56,352 bases of DNA from an uncultured Enterovibrio sp. (GCA_947041315.1 CAMRDW010000002.1:1-56352), one strand, 5' to 3'; counted from the first letter of the stretch, positions 1 through 8,683 are shown. Notes: a model not told the origin generated them from the letters alone. Made by a program: numbers and translations.

Positions 1-8
1 TATACAGG

Positions 9-41
9 AAACCACTTTCTTTTTAAGTCAGTGGTTTTTTT
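9..41 (+). terminator. Rho-independent terminator
   Basis: An 8-bp perfect stem (9-16 with 30-37) is followed by a run of seven T on the plus strand. It would end a plus-strand gene lying to the left of the window. The minus-strand acyltransferase gene ends within its T-run (stop codon at 40-42). Confidence 0.75.
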
Positions 42-1158
42 ATTGGTTAAGTTGTTTTTCTTGATAGAAAGGGCGCTTTCCTTTTTGCTGCCATTTTAGC
101 TCTATATATTGATAGGTTAATTGAGACATGAATAAAACCAAAAAGAGAATGAACAATAAAAGGAGGTGATTGAGCAGGTCATTTTTTAATGTGAGATAAC
201 GAATGTCGTTGATCATGGGCGCAAATCCAATGCCCGTTATTTTTTGCAATACAAGCATCGAAGAGGTCACTAAAAATATAAGCGCTGCATGGGTCATGTA
301 AATGGAATAAGACAGTTTTCCTGCCGTTTGAAACGGTTTAAATTTCAAACAATGAGAAATAATCCCTGACTCAAAAGAAAAAATAAACACGCAGATAAAA
401 AAGAGGAGGCTTGCCGTTATCTCTTTATAGGGGAATTCTGATTGGACAAGGAGCACAATGCAAATGAGAGAAGACACTTCAAGCCATGTCCCTGTCATTT
501 TTGATAGATGTATATGGGCGTATTTTCTATAAATAAGATAAGTGGCGGCTCCGCCAAAAAAGCAGGACAAACCCCGTAACACTTCGCTCACAAACAAGGT
601 CGAATTATTTAAGATGAAATAAAACACAACAAGCGGGGTAAAGATCCAAATGTAATTTTTTACTCTCGAAAAGGTCGTCATAGAGACAAACAAAAGTATA
701 TAGAGATAAAATTCAATGCTGATACTCCAGGAAGCATAATTGAAACTTTTAGCATCATAAAAAGGGAGCCAGGCGTGAATAAGGAACAGATTGGGTATGA
801 TTTCTTTTATTGCGGTGCTTTCTGTAAAGGGCGTATGCGTAAAGCTAAAATCGGCATAATGAGAGGCGGCTAATTTTGAAAACTCTAAAAAAAGAAAAAC
901 AAAGAACATAAAAAAATGAAGGGGGTATAAACGATAAAAACGTGTTTTCATAAATGCAATAAAATGCAATTCTTTTTTAAAGCCATAGCCATGGGCTAAG
1001 ACAAATCCACTGAGTACAAAAAAGAATTCAACAAAGATGGCACTGCCTCTAAAAAAAGCAAGCTCGGTGACCGTCCCGACAATGTGCAAATGAAAAACAA
1101 CAACACAAAGGGCGCAAAGGCCTCTAAACGCATCCAGTGATGCAAATCTTTTCTTCAT
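40..1158 (-). CDS. Acyltransferase family 3 (OafA/YrhL-type) membrane protein
   Basis: This 372-residue integral membrane protein has the start typical of acyltransferase-3 proteins: a SLDAFRG motif near residue 8, a histidine in the next helix (VVVFHLH) and FFVLSGFVLAHGYG at about 45-58. Around ten hydrophobic segments follow. The family transfers acetyl or other acyl groups onto cell-surface sugars such as O-antigen or exopolysaccharide, and acts in the inner membrane. The ATG at 1158 has GAGG about 7 bases upstream. It stands alone, reading away from fur, with no polysaccharide genes beside it, so the substrate cannot be told. The family call is firm; the role in surface modification is inferred. 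Confidence 0.85.
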   Translation of the reverse strand: MKKRFASLDAFRGLCALCVVVFHLHIVGTVTELAFFRGSAIFVEFFFVLSGFVLAHGYGFKKELHFIAFMKTRFYRLYPLHFFMFFVFLFLEFSKLAASHYADFSFTHTPFTESTAIKEIIPNLFLIHAWLPFYDAKSFNYASWSISIEFYLYILLFVSMTTFSRVKNYIWIFTPLVVFYFILNNSTLFVSEVLRGLSCFFGGAATYLIYRKYAHIHLSKMTGTWLEVSSLICIVLLVQSEFPYKEITASLLFFICVFIFSFESGIISHCLKFKPFQTAGKLSYSIYMTHAALIFLVTSSMLVLQKITGIGFAPMINDIRYLTLKNDLLNHLLLLFILFLVLFMSQLTYQYIELKWQQKGKRPFYQEKQLNQ

Positions 1159-1448
1159 TAAAAAACCTCATTCTTCCATAAATAATGTTTCTTTGCCCTT
1201 GAAACGACAAGGCTCAATGCATCCTTTGCTTTTGATGGACTCGCTCTGATTGCTTGTTTTGATAAAGAGAGATTTCTTGAATGAAAAGAGTATATACCCC
1301 TTGCGTTTGAAAAGGCGGGCTTGTTGGCGGAGCTCTCGAAGCGTCATTAGAGGGCCCCTTGTTTTTTTGTTGCTTTATCGGGGGGGACTTTCTGACATGC
1401 CACAGCGGGTGTTTTAACGATGTAAAGAAAGGCGATGAAAGAGAAAAA
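1159..1448. other. Intergenic gap between acyltransferase and fur
   Basis: No convincing gene was seen. A short stretch near 1298-1330 (TATACCCC followed by a TTTGAAAAGGCG-like sequence) resembles one tip of the ERIC-like repeat found throughout the window, with the rest missing or decayed. Confidence 0.4.
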
Positions 1449-1469
1449 ACCCCGCTTTTTTTGCGAGGT
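1449..1469 (-). terminator. fur terminator
   Basis: Read on the minus strand, a 7-bp stem (one G-T pair) with a loop of seven A is followed by TTTTTT. It lies about 20 bases after the fur stop codon. Confidence 0.75.
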
Positions 1470-1487
1470 CAATTTAGAAAAAGGTTT

Positions 1488-1934
1488 TTATTGAGGTTGA
1501 TGAAGGAGAGGATCCTTTTTACATTCACCCTCTAAACAATGTCCATAAAGATAAAGGCTGTGGTAGGTTAATTGAACATTGTATTTTTTAGAAATTTCTT
1601 TTTGGCGTTCCTCAATGACATTGTCTGTAAATTCAATGACCTTACCACAATCTAAACAAACAAGATGATCATGATGCTGTTGGGTTGCCAATTCAAATAC
1701 GGATTTACCCCCTTCAAAATGATGTCGGGTTACAATGCCCGCATCATCAAATTGATTTAATACGCGATAGACCGTCGCAAGGCCAATTTCTTCGTCCATA
1801 TCAATCAGTTTTTTATATAAATCTTCTGCGCTAATATGTTGACAATCAGGATCTTGAAGGAGATCGAGTATTTTGAGTCGAGGGAGGGTAATTTTGAGTC
1901 CTGCCTTTTTCAGTGCCGTATTGTTGTTTGTCAT
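1488..1934 (-). CDS. fur: Ferric uptake regulator Fur
   Basis: Fur is a dimeric metal-dependent repressor that binds Fe2+ and blocks transcription of iron-uptake genes. The 148 residues match the usual length. The N-terminal winged helix begins LKKAGLKITLPRLKIL and carries the recognition segment IGLATVYRVLNQF. The C-terminal dimerisation and metal domain has HHDHLVCLDCGKVIEF and a second cysteine pair (HCLEGEC). The ATG at 1934 has AGGAAG six bases upstream. Its own terminator follows, so it is a single-gene unit. Proximity to the flavodoxin gene is the classical arrangement. No obvious Fur box was seen upstream by eye. Confidence 0.97.
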   Translation of the reverse strand: MTNNNTALKKAGLKITLPRLKILDLLQDPDCQHISAEDLYKKLIDMDEEIGLATVYRVLNQFDDAGIVTRHHFEGGKSVFELATQQHHDHLVCLDCGKVIEFTDNVIEERQKEISKKYNVQLTYHSLYLYGHCLEGECKKDPLLHQPQ

Positions 1935-1989
1935 CCAATTCTTCCTAGGTCAGGGCTTACCTTTTTAGATCTACACAAAAGGTGTAGGT

Positions 1990-2018
1990 TTCTTATGCTA
2001 GCGTATCAAATGTGGCAA
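1990..2018 (-). promoter_or_regulatory. Candidate fur promoter
   Basis: On the minus strand TTGCCA (2013-2018) and TAAGAA (1990-1995) are 17 bases apart upstream of fur. A perfect 6-bp inverted repeat CTACAC/GTGTAG (1971-1976 with 1982-1987) lies just downstream in the untranslated leader. The -10 match is weak, so this is tentative. Confidence 0.3.
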
Positions 2019-2243
2019 GCGCCTGCCAATAGTAGAGGAAAAATATCTGATATAATTATTTTTCCTTCATTTGTCTTTCATTGTAAAGGATTAAAATAAG
2101 CTCCGTAACCTCGAAAATACAGTTTGTTCTAAATTTTTACCTTTGGTTGTTTTTTTGTTGGCATTTTGTTTTGTAAGGTGTTAAATCCTTATCATCCTGC
2201 TTTAATGGTTCCCTTTAATTTTAGCATAGGCAATTGAATTAAA

Positions 2244-2729
2244 ATGGCTTTATATAAAATCCTCACCCCTTGGACTGTGAAACTTGCGCTTAATCTTTGG
2301 CCTCCTTTGTGGGGGGCTGGAATTAAAATTACCCATATTAGCGATGATTTTCGCTTGGTGAAAACCCGTTTAAAGTTAAGGTGGTGGAATAAAAATGCCA
2401 ACCGAACGCAATACGGTGGCAGCATTTTTTCAATGACCGATCCTGTATATGCCTTAATGTTGATGGGGGTTTTGAAGGAAAAATATTTTATTTGGGATAA
2501 AGAAGCGGACATTGATTTTATCGCCCCAGGAAAAACAGATCTTTATGCGGATTTTATTTTGACTGAAGAAACAATTTCTTGCATTAGAAAACAAACCAAT
2601 AAAGGGAAAAAAGCGTTTCCTGAATTTATTGTGCATGTGGTTGATGAAGAAGGGAAGCTTGTCAGCCGAATTAGAAGAGTTCTTTATGTGAGAAAAAAGC
2701 CAGAGTTTCGGGACACGGCATCAAAATAA
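2244..2729 (+). CDS. DUF4442 (hotdog-fold) protein
   Basis: This 161-residue protein looks like the DUF4442 family, whose members have a hotdog thioesterase-like fold. Supporting segments are NANRTQYGGSIFSMTDPVY (near 51-69), typical of the family's substrate-pocket helix, and a following beta-rich half ending FIVHVVDEEGKLVSRIRR. No signal peptide or membrane span is seen, so it is probably cytoplasmic. The biochemical activity of the family is not established. The start ATG has only a distant AGG. It converges with fldA and shares a bidirectional terminator with it. Confidence 0.75.
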   Translation: MALYKILTPWTVKLALNLWPPLWGAGIKITHISDDFRLVKTRLKLRWWNKNANRTQYGGSIFSMTDPVYALMLMGVLKEKYFIWDKEADIDFIAPGKTDLYADFILTEETISCIRKQTNKGKKAFPEFIVHVVDEEGKLVSRIRRVLYVRKKPEFRDTASK

Positions 2730-2751
2730 AAACGCGCCAAGACGCGTTTTT
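2728..2751. terminator. Bidirectional terminator between DUF4442 gene and fldA
   Basis: A 9-bp perfect stem (AAAAACGCG with CGCGTTTTT) has T-runs on both strands and sits between the two convergent stop codons. Confidence 0.8.
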
Positions 2752-2762
2752 ATTTATGGACA

Positions 2763-3290
2763 TCAATGAGTCAATTCTGATAAACACATTTCGCTATAAA
2801 TTTGTTTTACCCATTTATCAACCCGGTCAGCTGTCAGCTCTGGTTGGCGGTCTTCATCAAGGCATAAACCGACAAAATGCTGTGCATCCACAAGGGCTTT
2901 GGAGGCTTCAAATTCGTATGTTTCAGTAGGCCAATGTCCGATGATCGTGCCGCCTTTGGCTTCAAGGATATCTCGCAAAGATCCCATGGCATCACAGAAA
3001 TATTCTGCGTAGTCTTCTTGATCTCCACAACCAAAGATGGCAATTAATTTGCTAGAAAAATCTATTTTATCCAATTCAGGAAAGAAATCATCCCAATCAC
3101 ATTGGGCTTCGCCGTAATACCATGTTGGGATCCCGAACAAGAGCAAATCGAAGTTATTGATTTCTTCGACCGTGCTTTTTGCAATGTCCTGAACATGAAC
3201 CAGTTCTTTACCCAGTTGTTTTTGAATCATCTTGGCGATAGCTTCAGTGTTACCTGTATCGCTGCCAAAGAAGAGACCTACGCTCGCCAT
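2763..3290 (-). CDS. fldA: Flavodoxin FldA
   Basis: FldA is a soluble FMN protein that carries single low-potential electrons, for example to methionine synthase, biotin synthase and radical-SAM enzymes. The 175 residues start with the FMN phosphate loop FFGSDTGNTEAIAKMI (7-22). The flavin-stacking region IPTWYYGEAQCDWDDF and IAIFGCGDQEDYAEYFCDA are characteristic of long-chain flavodoxins. Neighbours DUF2788, ybfF and seqA downstream of fur reproduce the conserved order. The ribosome site before ATG 3290 is poor. An ERIC-like repeat begins 35 bases upstream, so the promoter lies in or beyond repeat DNA. Confidence 0.96.
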   Translation of the reverse strand: MASVGLFFGSDTGNTEAIAKMIQKQLGKELVHVQDIAKSTVEEINNFDLLLFGIPTWYYGEAQCDWDDFFPELDKIDFSSKLIAIFGCGDQEDYAEYFCDAMGSLRDILEAKGGTIIGHWPTETYEFEASKALVDAQHFVGLCLDEDRQPELTADRVDKWVKQIYSEMCLSELTH

Positions 3291-3324
3291 ATTAGAGAAT
3301 ACCTATTTTTTGTTGACTGTTTGA

Positions 3325-3451
3325 TATACCCGTCGCTTTTGAACTTGCGTGGGAGTTGGTTTCGCTCATTCGGCCCTATCACATCCTTCTTCTATGCTCA
3401 GGGGCTTCACTCACTTTCCGCCTACACGCAATGTCAAGTGTCTTGGGTATA
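3325..3451 (-). repeat. ERIC-like repeat, full length (127 bp)
   Basis: The element starts TATACCCGTCGC and ends CTTGGGTATA, and its centre folds as a long imperfect palindrome. It is exactly 127 bp, the size of ERIC/IRU elements. It lies in the upstream region of fldA. I call the orientation minus when the GTCGCCTTTGAAGC tip is on the left. Confidence 0.85.
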
Positions 3452-3469
3452 CAGTATGAAAAGAGAGTT

Positions 3470-3597
3470 TATACCCGTCGTTTTTGAAGATGCAGCGGTG
3501 TTGGCTGTTCTCGTTTAAGATCAATCACATAGTCTCTCTATGCTCAGGGTCTTCACTCGTTTGCCGCTGGCGTGCGTCTTCAAGTGTCTTGGGTATA
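3470..3597 (-). repeat. ERIC-like repeat, full length
   Basis: This is a second copy in the same orientation, 18 bp after the first. It runs from TATACCCGTCG to TTGGGTATA. Confidence 0.82.
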
Positions 3598-3648
3598 CAC
3601 CTGTTGTGCGTTTAAATGCAGGTTTTGATTTCGTTTTCTTATCTAAAG

Positions 3649-3705
3649 TATATCCATTGTCTTTGAAGGTGCTGAGGAGTTGGTTTCATTCTTAAAGCCC
3701 AATCA
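3649..3705 (-). repeat. ERIC-like repeat, left half only
   Basis: It begins TATATCCATTGTCTTTGAAG and follows the ERIC pattern to CCCAATCA, then stops abruptly where the next copy starts. This fits replacement or insertion by the neighbouring copy. Confidence 0.65.
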
Positions 3706-3832
3706 TATACCTGTCGCCTTTGAAGCTGCGTGGGTGTTGGCTGCTCTCATTCAGGCCAATCACATAGCCCATCTATGCTCAGGGCCTTCACTCGTTTGCT
3801 GCCTACACGCATCTTCAAGTGTCTTGGGTATA
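3706..3832 (-). repeat. ERIC-like repeat, full length (127 bp)
   Basis: This is a near-consensus copy with GTCGCCTTTGAAGCTGCG at the left and CATCTTCAAGTGTCTTGG at the right. It abuts the truncated copy on its left. Confidence 0.85.
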
Positions 3833-3844
3833 GAGTGCTTCTCT

Positions 3845-3902
3845 CTTTAAAGGCTTTTCATCTTTACTGCCAACCCGTATTTTCAAATTTTCTGGTTACA
3901 CA
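3845..3902 (-). repeat. Decayed right half of an ERIC-like repeat
   Basis: The segment has CTGCCAACCCGTATTTTCAA and a TGGTTACA end in the positions expected of an ERIC right arm. It is heavily substituted. Confidence 0.4.
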
Positions 3903-3944
3903 GAGCGAACTCTCATTTTAGGGGGACCGATTTTTTGGGGGATT

Positions 3945-4160
3945 TTAGGGCATTTTCGCCCAAAAAAACGTGACGAAGCCTTTTGCAATAAACCCAGTAC
4001 ATCCAAGAAAAAGAACAAACCAAACAACACGACGACCAAAAGGAGGGACTTTTCCTTCTTTTAAGACGTCTTTAATGGCCATGCCAATGAAAAAGAAAAT
4101 GCCTGCAAAGAATAAATCCAGGCCCACTTTTTCGAGCAATTCAAAATGCTCGTAAAGCAT
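3945..4160 (-). CDS. DUF2788 small membrane protein
   Basis: This is a 71-residue protein with two predicted membrane helices: LDLFFAGIFFFIGMAI and VVWFVLFLGCTGFIAKGFV, with a basic loop containing PPFGRRV between them. The pattern and place beside fldA and ybfF match the DUF2788 family of gammaproteobacteria. Its function is unknown. An in-frame ATG four codons upstream (4172) is less likely to be the start. GGAGGT, an ideal ribosome site, lies inside those codons and is correctly spaced before the ATG at 4160. The nearest upstream gene on this strand is ybfF, about 200 bp away. Confidence 0.8.
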   Translation of the reverse strand: MLYEHFELLEKVGLDLFFAGIFFFIGMAIKDVLKEGKVPPFGRRVVWFVLFLGCTGFIAKGFVTFFWAKMP

Positions 4161-4366
4161 GTCCACCTCCATTTGGCTGCCTATTCATGACAACTATATC
4201 ATATTAAAGGAGTAACTGTTATCAGCCTTCACGGGGAATCGCGCTCTTTTGTTTTTGTTTACGCACCCTGTCGATTTGTACCGCCTCTTTGATTATTTAA
4301 CCCTTCCGTGCAAGGTAACAAGGGATCCTTCAATAAAAAGAGGCCATCCTTTTGATGAGAAAAGGC

Positions 4367-5146
4367 TTATTTCGAGGAAGGAGGGGGGGCTAAAAAGCGC
4401 GAAATGGCCCGCATCACATTTTCTGGTTTTTCGGCATGCACCCAATGCCCTGCTTTTGCAACCAGGTGAAATTTTGCGTTTGGAAATTGCTGCTCAATCT
4501 CTTGACGGTGCTCAGGTAAGAGATAATCAGATTCTGCGCCTTTGATAAAAAGCGTTTCTCCTTTAAAGACATGGGTTGATTGCCAGTCAAGAATGTCCTT
4601 GTATTTTTCTTCCAATATTTTGGCGTTAAATTGCCAAGTGAAATGACTATTTTCTTTTTTAATCAATGATTTGAGAAGAAACTGGCGCACGTTTAGATCG
4701 TCAATATACTCACTTAAGATCTTGTCTGCGTCTTTTCTGTTTAAAATATCTGCATTTGAGCAGGCATGGATTCCTTTAAATATGGCCTTGTGTCGACCTG
4801 TTTGATATTGAACTGGCGCGATGTCAATGACGATCAATTTGTGGACCAAAAGGGGATCATTTAAAGCGAGCATCATGGCGATTTTCCCCCCCATAGAATG
4901 CCCAATAATCGACACTTCAGAAAGAGACTGTTGTTTAATAAATTCTTTTAAAATAGAAGCTTGTGTACTGTAGTCAAGCTGATCGCAATGCGGTGAAAGA
5001 CCGTGGTTTGGAAGATCAATTTGATAGACTTTATGTTGCTCTGAAAGTGTTTTAGCAAGGCCTCTCAAATTATCAAGGGATCCAAAAAGTCCATGGATCA
5101 AAAGCACGGGTGAGCCTTCACTTTGGATCTTCGCGTTCAAAAACAC
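4367..5146 (-). CDS. ybfF: Alpha/beta-hydrolase, YbfF esterase
   Basis: This 259-residue cytoplasmic alpha/beta-hydrolase has the oxyanion-loop motif LLIHGLFGSLDNLRG (16-30), the nucleophile elbow IGHSMGGK with Ser at the centre (about 90) and the catalytic histidine in KAGHWVHAEKP near the C-terminus. E. coli YbfF is an esterase acting on acyl-CoA-type and short esters; the physiological substrate is unsettled. Translation appears to begin at GTG 5146, because no in-frame ATG precedes the conserved core and the length then matches the family. It is divergent from seqA, as in the usual fldA-ybfF-seqA-pgm arrangement. Confidence 0.9.
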   Translation of the reverse strand: MFLNAKIQSEGSPVLLIHGLFGSLDNLRGLAKTLSEQHKVYQIDLPNHGLSPHCDQLDYSTQASILKEFIKQQSLSEVSIIGHSMGGKIAMMLALNDPLLVHKLIVIDIAPVQYQTGRHKAIFKGIHACSNADILNRKDADKILSEYIDDLNVRQFLLKSLIKKENSHFTWQFNAKILEEKYKDILDWQSTHVFKGETLFIKGAESDYLLPEHRQEIEQQFPNAKFHLVAKAGHWVHAEKPENVMRAISRFLAPPPSSK

Positions 5147-5201
5147 TGTTCTTTTCTCTCAATATGGCGGGTTTGACGTAGAGTATACCTTGTTAAATCT
5201 G

Positions 5202-5207
5202 TATAAT
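5202..5207 (+). promoter_or_regulatory. Candidate -10 element for seqA
   Basis: A perfect TATAAT lies 41 bases before the seqA start. TTGACG (5173-5178) is present upstream, but the 23-base spacing is too long, so the -35 assignment is uncertain. Confidence 0.3.
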
Positions 5208-5247
5208 CGTCTCGTTGAATTAAAATTGAAGGCACGATGACGAAACC

Positions 5248-5796
5248 ATGAAGACAATTGAAGTTGATAACGAGCTATACCGATACATTGCCAGTCAAAC
5301 TCTGCAAATTGGCGAAAGTGCATCGGACATTCTACGCCGACTTTTATTGGATCCGCAGAAGGATCAGCGCCCTGTCGCAACATTGGGTGATGCAGCAATG
5401 AAGCCTTCGGGGATCGTGGTCAGTAATAATATACTGTGCGCCAACCCTTTAGAACGATCTAAACAAATTCGATCTTTGCTTGTTTCAAAAGATTTTTCAG
5501 ATCAAAATAAAGCAATAGGCCGTTTTATGTTGTTGCTTTCAACATTGTATTTTGTTGATAAGCAAGGTTTTGCTGAAGCTGCTGCGTTAAAAGGCCGTAC
5601 GCGCGTTTATTTTTCAGATAACGCAGAAACCTTACTTTCAAGCGGGAATACCACAAAACCCAAAAAAATCCCTCATACCCCTTTTTGGGTGATAACCAAT
5701 ACCAACACAGGCCGAAAGCGCCAAATGGTAGAACAACTTATGATGAAAATGGGTTTTGATGAAGAAATGACGAACACAGTGACCAATGCCATTTAA
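5248..5796 (+). CDS. seqA: SeqA, negative modulator of replication initiation
   Basis: SeqA binds hemimethylated GATC sites. It sequesters newly replicated oriC and restrains DnaA-driven re-initiation. The 182 residues show both domains. The N-terminal oligomerisation part is MKTIEVDNELYRYIASQT and ESASDILRRLLLD. The C-terminal DNA-binding part includes FSDQNKAIGRFMLLLSTLY and HTPFWVITNTNTGRKRQM. A Dam methylase is implied elsewhere in the genome. pgm follows after a terminator and a decayed repeat, so the two genes are probably not strongly co-transcribed here. Confidence 0.96.
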   Translation: MKTIEVDNELYRYIASQTLQIGESASDILRRLLLDPQKDQRPVATLGDAAMKPSGIVVSNNILCANPLERSKQIRSLLVSKDFSDQNKAIGRFMLLLSTLYFVDKQGFAEAAALKGRTRVYFSDNAETLLSSGNTTKPKKIPHTPFWVITNTNTGRKRQMVEQLMMKMGFDEEMTNTVTNAI

Positions 5797-5871
5797 TGTG
5801 CAATGAAATCTGAAAGGTCTTTTTGATGGTATTTAAAAGAGCTTATGAGGTAATAATGTGAAAAGGCTTGA

Positions 5872-5891
5872 TTTTAATCGGCCTTTTTTTA
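5872..5891 (+). terminator. seqA terminator
   Basis: A 7-bp perfect stem (AAAAGGC with GCCTTTT) leads into a run of seven T. Confidence 0.7.
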
Positions 5892-5928
5892 TTTTCAAAA
5901 GGATTATTCCTTTTTTTTGATGGTTAAA

Positions 5929-6048
5929 TATGCCCAAGATATTTGAAGATGCAGCTCGGTGGAAAAGGAAAAAACTCCCAGAGTATTGATGTGCCTGAGT
6001 TTTGAAAGCCAGCCCAACAAGCCTGCATCTTTAAAAGCGACGGGGCGA
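5929..6048 (+). repeat. Diverged ERIC-like repeat between seqA and pgm
   Basis: The left tip TATGCCCAAGATATTTGAAG and right tip CATCTTTAAAAGCGACGGGG match the family. The central third does not. It covers the upstream region that an over-long pgm reading frame would include. Confidence 0.55.
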
Positions 6049-6075
6049 GTCAAAATAGACATAGGGAGTTTTATC

Positions 6076-7752
6076 GTGCTCAGTCATCGCGCAGGGCAAA
6101 AAGCCCAGCAGAAAGATTTATACAATATCCCACAATTGCTTACGCATTTTTATCAATACCATCCAAACCCTTCTGATAAAGAACATCAGGTTAAATTTGG
6201 TACCTCAGGGCATCGCGGGTGTGCCGATAATTTTACGTTTAATGAGGATCATATTTTAGCCATCACTCAGGCGATTGCGGATGTCAGAGCGCAGCAAGGT
6301 TTCCAAGGTCCTGTGTTTTTAGGTAAAGATACACACGCTTTATCCGAGCCTGCATTTTGTGCTGTGATTGAGGTTTTAGTGGGTAACGGAGTCGAAATTA
6401 TTATCCAAGAGCAAGGGGGTTACACACCCACCCCTGCCATTTCCTGCGCGATTTTAAATTACAATCAAAACCACACGGAAAAATCCGACGGCATTATTCT
6501 GACGCCATCCCACAATCCACCTCAAGATGGAGGGATTAAATACAATCCACCTCATGGCGGTCCAGCAGAAGAAGCTTTAACTCAGTGTATTGAAGAAAGA
6601 GCGAATGCGTATTTGGCTGCCCATTTAAAAGGGGTTCGCCGTGTTCAATGGATGAAAGCGAAAGAAAGCTCGCTTTTAATTGAAAGGGATTTATTGCGTC
6701 CTTATGTTCTTGATCTTGAAAATGTAATCGACATGAAGGCGATTAAAAAAGCCGATCTTCGCCTTGCTGCCGATCCTTTGGGTGGGTCAGGCATTGAATA
6801 TTGGAAAGAAATCGCAAATCATTTTGATCTTAACATCACCTTGGTCAATGAAAACATCGATCCTTCCTTCCGCTTTATGTTTCTTGATAAAGATGGAAAG
6901 ATCCGCATGGATTGTTCTTCACCTTCTGCCATGACAGGTTTGTTGGCTTACAAAGATCAATATGATTTGGCTTTTGGGAATGATCCAGATTTTGATCGCC
7001 ACGGCATTGTTACCTCGGCAGGTTTAATGAATCCCAATGATTTTCTTGCTGTTTGCATTGATTATCTTTATCAGCATCGTCCTTTATGGCGAAAAGATTT
7101 GGCCGTTGGGAAAAGTGTGGTTTCCAGTGGGATGATAGACAAGGTTGTTAAGCGGCTCGGGCTTTCACTTTGTGAGGTGCCCGTTGGCTTTAAATGGTTT
7201 GTGGAGGGTTTGTATCAGGGGAAACTCGGCTTTGGCGCGGAAGAAAGTGCAGGGGCCACTTTTCTTCGAAAAAGCGGAGAAACATGGTCTACAGACAAAG
7301 ACGGGATCCTCTTGTGCTTGTTGGCGGCTGAAATTATGGCGGTGACGGGGAAAAACCCTCAAGTCTATTTCAATGATCTCGTTAAGGAGCTGGGTCTTCC
7401 TTATTATTCCCGTATTCAAGCGCCAGCAAACACGCAACAAAAAGCCTTACTGAGCGCACTATGTTCTGAAACGCTGACAGCCCAAACCTTGGCGGGTGAT
7501 CCGATTGTTTCAACATTGACGCATGCACCAGGTAACAATCAAGCCATTGGTGGCCTTAAAGTCACGACGAAATCAGGTTGGTTTGCAGCGCGTCCTTCTG
7601 GGACAGAAGATGCTTATAAAATTTATTGTGAAAGTTTTATAAGCCAAGCGCACCTTGCTTTGATACAAGAAGAAGCACAAGCCATGGTCAGCCGTCTTTT
7701 TAAAAATGCAGGCTTGGACAATGACGAAAACCTGGACAATAAAGATGAATAA
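6076..7752 (+). CDS. pgm: Phosphoglucomutase (alpha-D-glucose phosphate-specific)
   Basis: Pgm interconverts glucose-1-phosphate and glucose-6-phosphate, linking glycolysis to glycogen and UDP-glucose. All active-site loops are present: GTSGHRG, the phosphoserine loop [11 protein letters not shown], the metal loop NDPDFDRHG, the sugar loop FGAEESAG and the phosphate-binding [13 protein letters not shown] start it at GTG 6076, giving 558 residues beginning MLSHRAGQ, because GGGAG sits seven bases upstream and the E. coli protein starts at the equivalent HRAGQ. The frame is open 39 codons further upstream, but that part lies in a decayed repeat. Its stop overlaps the next gene's start by 8 bases. 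Confidence 0.95.
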   Translation: MLSHRAGQKAQQKDLYNIPQLLTHFYQYHPNPSDKEHQVKFGTSGHRGCADNFTFNEDHILAITQAIADVRAQQGFQGPVFLGKDTHALSEPAFCAVIEVLVGNGVEIIIQEQGGYTPTPAISCAILNYNQNHTEKSDGIILTPSHNPPQDGGIKYNPPHGGPAEEALTQCIEERANAYLAAHLKGVRRVQWMKAKESSLLIERDLLRPYVLDLENVIDMKAIKKADLRLAADPLGGSGIEYWKEIANHFDLNITLVNENIDPSFRFMFLDKDGKIRMDCSSPSAMTGLLAYKDQYDLAFGNDPDFDRHGIVTSAGLMNPNDFLAVCIDYLYQHRPLWRKDLAVGKSVVSSGMIDKVVKRLGLSLCEVPVGFKWFVEGLYQGKLGFGAEESAGATFLRKSGETWSTDKDGILLCLLAAEIMAVTGKNPQVYFNDLVKELGLPYYSRIQAPANTQQKALLSALCSETLTAQTLAGDPIVSTLTHAPGNNQAIGGLKVTTKSGWFAARPSGTEDAYKIYCESFISQAHLALIQEEAQAMVSRLFKNAGLDNDENLDNKDE

Positions 7753-8503
7753 CATCGAATTAGAAAATCGGCTTAATGAATTTCTAAAGCCAGATGCAAT
7801 AAAAGATTATTGCCCTAATGGCCTTCAAGTTGAAGGCAAAACAAAGGTTCAGAAGGTGATAACGGGGGTGACTGCGTGTCAGGCTTTGATTGATGAGGCC
7901 ATTGCCCAAAAAGCAGATGCGATTTTGGTTCATCACGGGTATTTTTGGCGTGGTGAAGCGGCGCCGCTTCGTGGGATGAAATTTAAACGCATTAAAAGCC
8001 TGATTGAAAACGGGATTAATTTATACGCTTATCATCTGCCCCTTGATATACATCCAGATGTTGGAAACAACGCACAATTAGCTAAACGATTGGATATCAC
8101 TTTAAAAGGGCCGCTTGATAAAGCGGATCCCTCTTGTGTTGCGGTTTGGGGAGAACTTGTTAACCCAATGACTGCAAAAGCATTTTCTGATTTGATTGAG
8201 AAACAACTCTCTCGAACGCCTTTGCTCATAGACGCAGGAACTAAAGGATTGATTCATCGTGTGGGGCTTTGTACGGGAGGAGGGCAAGATTATATTGATA
8301 TGGCAGCCCTTTCGGGTATGGATGCTTTTATTTCGGGGGAGATTTCTGAGCGCACCCCGTTTTCGGCGCGAGAGCAAGGTGTTCATTATTACGCAGCAGG
8401 ACACCATGCAACAGAGCGTTATGGGATAAAAGCATTGGGCGAATGGTTGCGTGATGCACATGGCCTTGATATACGCTTTATCGATATTGATAACCCCGTT
8501 TAA
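7745..8503 (+). CDS. ybgI: Nif3-like dinuclear metal centre protein (YbgI)
   Basis: This 252-residue protein belongs to the Nif3/YbgI (DUF34) family, which forms toroidal hexamers with a two-metal site. Metal-ligand motifs are [26 protein letters not shown] and, near the end, [19 protein letters not shown]. The family has been called GTP cyclohydrolase 1 type 2, but that activity is not proven. The ATG at 7745 overlaps the end of pgm by 8 bp, which suggests translational coupling. Upstream in-frame ATGs fall inside pgm and lack family homology. ybgI is often near other genes in related species, so the pairing with pgm is notable but unexplained. Confidence 0.9.
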   Translation: MNNIELENRLNEFLKPDAIKDYCPNGLQVEGKTKVQKVITGVTACQALIDEAIAQKADAILVHHGYFWRGEAAPLRGMKFKRIKSLIENGINLYAYHLPLDIHPDVGNNAQLAKRLDITLKGPLDKADPSCVAVWGELVNPMTAKAFSDLIEKQLSRTPLLIDAGTKGLIHRVGLCTGGGQDYIDMAALSGMDAFISGEISERTPFSAREQGVHYYAAGHHATERYGIKALGEWLRDAHGLDIRFIDIDNPV

Positions 8504-8519
8504 TCTTTTATGGGGTTTT

Positions 8520-8681
8520 ATACCAATTCCATTCAGTTGTTAGTCAGAAATTGCACCGGGAAAATCACAGAGAACAAGGCGTGAATTGTCGATAGCGAGT
8601 TATTCTAATTGAGAAATTCATAACGATGTTATCGGTGATTTTAACAAGCAAGAATGATCCCATTTTTAATGGGATTGGTAT
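8520..8681. repeat. Second repeat family (B), complete copy
   Basis: This ~162-bp element has imperfect terminal inverted repeats (ATACCAATTCCATT at the left; the complement of ATACCAATCCCATT at the right) and an inner pair AAAATCAC (8561-8568) and GTGATTTT (8635-8642). It has no open frame of note. Related copies are at 17353 and 31928. It has the shape of a MITE and does not resemble the ERIC copies. Confidence 0.65.
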
Positions 8682-8683
8682 TA

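Noticed and set aside
3325-3832. CRISPR array
   Set aside because: The repeats are 127 bp, imperfectly palindromic and scattered, with no short uniform repeats or spacers and no cas genes.
3730-3921. Open frames running through ERIC-like repeats (also at 3102, 12281 and 12957)
   Set aside because: The same peptide-like strings recur wherever the repeat occurs, which shows they are readings of the repeat and not genes.
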